DNA from: an uncultured Actinomycetes bacterium
Lineage (GTDB): Bacteria; Actinomycetota; Actinomycetes; S36-B12
Length of the DNA: 6,569 nt
Direction: 5' to 3'
Assembly: GCA_937902285.1 (NCBI GenBank)
Contig: CALGTB010000235.1
Coordinates: 1 to 6,569, forward strand
The position numbers were made by a program, and so were the translations under genes. The first letter of the stretch is position 1. Each line of letters begins with the position of its first letter. Of the stretch, positions 5,830-6,569 are shown piece after piece. A model generated the notes under the pieces. The model did no database searches and was not told the origin of the DNA. It saw only the letters and a program-made list of their open reading frames with translations.

Positions 5830-6569
5830 ATGTGGATCCCCGCCCTCATCCTCGCCGTCGCGGCCGCGCTCCCCTCGACGGCCTGGCCCGTCGACGAGCC
5901 GGTGATCCTCAGCCGGTTCGACCCCCCAGCCCACGACTGGGAGGCGGGGCACCGCGGCGTCGACCTCGCCGCCCGCTCGGGCGACCCGGTGCGCGCGATG
6001 GCCGCTGGCACGGTCACGGTCGCGGGGTCGGTGGCGGGTAAGCCGGTCGTGGTGGTGGCCCACGCCGGCGGACTGCGCACCACCTACGAGCCGGTCGTCG
6101 GGTCCGTGCGGCCGGGCGCCCCCGTCGCCGCGGGCGACCTCATCGGGCGGCTGGCTGCGGGCGGCGGGCACTGCGGGGGCGCTCACGGGTGCCTCCACGT
6201 GGGCCTCATCGGGCCGCAGGGCTATCTCGACCCCCTGAGCCTGGTGTCACGCGGTCCGGCCGTGCTCAAGCCCGTCAGTGCGACGCGGCCGGCGCCCCGT
6301 CGGGCGGGCTCGCCGCCGCCCGCGGATGCGCCTGGGCGAATGTGGCCCGCAGCCGCTCCACCGACACGTGCGTGTAGCGCTGGGTCGTCGACAGAGTGGC
6401 ATGCCCGAGGAGCTCCTGCACCGACCGCAGGTCCGCGCCCCCCTCGAGGACATGGGTCGCCGCCGTGTGCCGCAGACCGTGCGGTGCGACCTCCGGGCCC
6501 CCGGCCCCGGCCGACAGCCGGTGCACGGCCGACCGCACCGTGCGCGGGTCGATCCTGCCGCCCCGAGCC
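5830..6569 (+). CDS. Secreted M23-family (LytM-like) metallopeptidase; stop not in window
   Basis: This is probably an exported peptidoglycan-associated endopeptidase or a LytM-domain regulator. From ATG 5830 the protein opens with a short signal-like segment (WIPALILAVAAALPSTA, about 2-18). The M23 fold follows: HRGVDLAA (41-48) with H41 and D45 as expected zinc ligands, H78 in VVVAHAGG, and CLHVGL (121-126) with H123 as third ligand. The first His of the usual HxH is Cys121. YLDPLSL (132-138) closes the domain near 6270. The frame has no stop before the right edge. The last ~95 codons are antisense to xerC and read as Pro/Arg/Ala-rich sequence, so they may not be a real domain. The ribosome-binding site is weak (AGG about 8 nt upstream). 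The gene is divergent from rpsB, as with a similar M23 gene beside rpsB in mycobacteria (recalled). Confidence 0.8.
   Translation, partial: MWIPALILAVAAALPSTAWPVDEPVILSRFDPPAHDWEAGHRGVDLAARSGDPVRAMAAGTVTVAGSVAGKPVVVVAHAGGLRTTYEPVVGSVRPGAPVAAGDLIGRLAAGGGHCGGAHGCLHVGLIGPQGYLDPLSLVSRGPAVLKPVSATRPAPRRAGSPPPADAPGRMWPAAAPPTRACSAGSSTEWHARGAPAPTAGPRPPRGHGSPPCAADRAVRPPGPRPRPTAGARPTAPCAGRSCRPE
6275..6569 (-). CDS. xerC: XerC-type tyrosine recombinase, C-terminal part only
   Basis: Tyrosine recombinases of the XerC/XerD family resolve chromosome dimers at dif by cutting and rejoining DNA through a tyrosine. The window holds the last 97 residues; the N-terminal DNA-binding domain and start lie beyond the right edge. 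Visible catalytic residues, numbered within this fragment, are H30 and R33 of APHGLRHTAATH, H56 of LLGH and the nucleophile Y65 of TTQRYTHVSVERLR. The sequence LEGGADLRSVQELLGHA is typical of XerC in Actinomycetota. A GTG at 6538 could be mistaken for a start, but the frame is open to the edge and the conserved RGGRIDPRTVR precedes it. After AHPRA there is an extra 13-residue tail. The gene converges on the M23 gene. XerC versus XerD is decided mainly by context. Confidence 0.88.
   Translation of the reverse strand, partial: ARGGRIDPRTVRSAVHRLSAGAGGPEVAPHGLRHTAATHVLEGGADLRSVQELLGHATLSTTQRYTHVSVERLRATFAQAHPRAAASPPDGAPAASH

Noticed and set aside
4163..5905. 580-codon plus-strand open frame
   Set aside because: Antisense to tsf and rpsB and crossing the rpsB promoter region; low-complexity product, and it would overlap the better-supported M23 gene in another frame.
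5736..6041. Other plus-strand frames over the M23 gene
   Set aside because: The ATG at 5830 in a different frame gives a signal-like N-terminus and the HxxxD and xLH metal-binding motifs; the alternative frame gives only Arg/Pro-rich sequence.
6275..6569. xerC fragment as part of a mobile element or integron
   Set aside because: The sequence is typical of the housekeeping actinobacterial XerC and the neighbours are core genes; no repeats, attachment site or other mobile genes are visible.
1..6569. CRISPR, tRNA, rRNA, riboswitch or defence system
   Set aside because: No regularly spaced repeats, no tRNA-like cloverleaf and no recognisable defence or phage proteins on either strand; apart from the rpsB upstream region all longer stretches are accounted for by core genes.

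Overview
The window is part of a conserved actinobacterial housekeeping cluster. The DNA is strongly GC-rich (about 70% by eye, C/G at almost every third codon position), several genes start with GTG, and the order xerC / M23 peptidase / rpsB-tsf-pyrH-frr-cdsA-rlmN is typical of Actinomycetota. The protein sequences look like Propionibacteriales or Nocardioidaceae-type bacteria, but I cannot fix the genus from sequence alone.

Layout, read along the minus strand from about 5720 down to 1: a candidate promoter and a roughly 200-nt leader full of small inverted repeats, then rpsB (ribosomal protein S2), tsf (EF-Ts), pyrH (UMP kinase), frr (ribosome recycling factor), cdsA (CDP-diglyceride synthase), rlmN (23S/tRNA A2 methyltransferase) and the start of an unrecognised small membrane protein cut by the left edge. 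Gaps are 85, 58, 59, 3, 4 and 44 nt, so this is probably one operon. It couples translation (S2, EF-Ts, RRF, RlmN) with UMP phosphorylation and phospholipid precursor synthesis. The main punctuation is a perfect 12-bp inverted repeat in the rpsB-tsf gap, which may be an attenuator.

The right end is organised differently. A secreted M23-type peptidase gene runs on the plus strand, divergent from rpsB. It faces the C-terminal part of a XerC-type tyrosine recombinase gene on the minus strand, which is cut by the right edge. The M23 reading frame has no stop in the window and stays open antisense to all of the visible xerC.

I found no CRISPR, insertion sequence, tRNA, phage gene or defence system. 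This is an ordinary core region. The points worth a second look are regulatory (the rpsB leader, the rpsB-tsf stem-loop, unusual ribosome-binding-site spacing) and structural (the open M23 frame and its Cys in place of the first His of the HxH motif).
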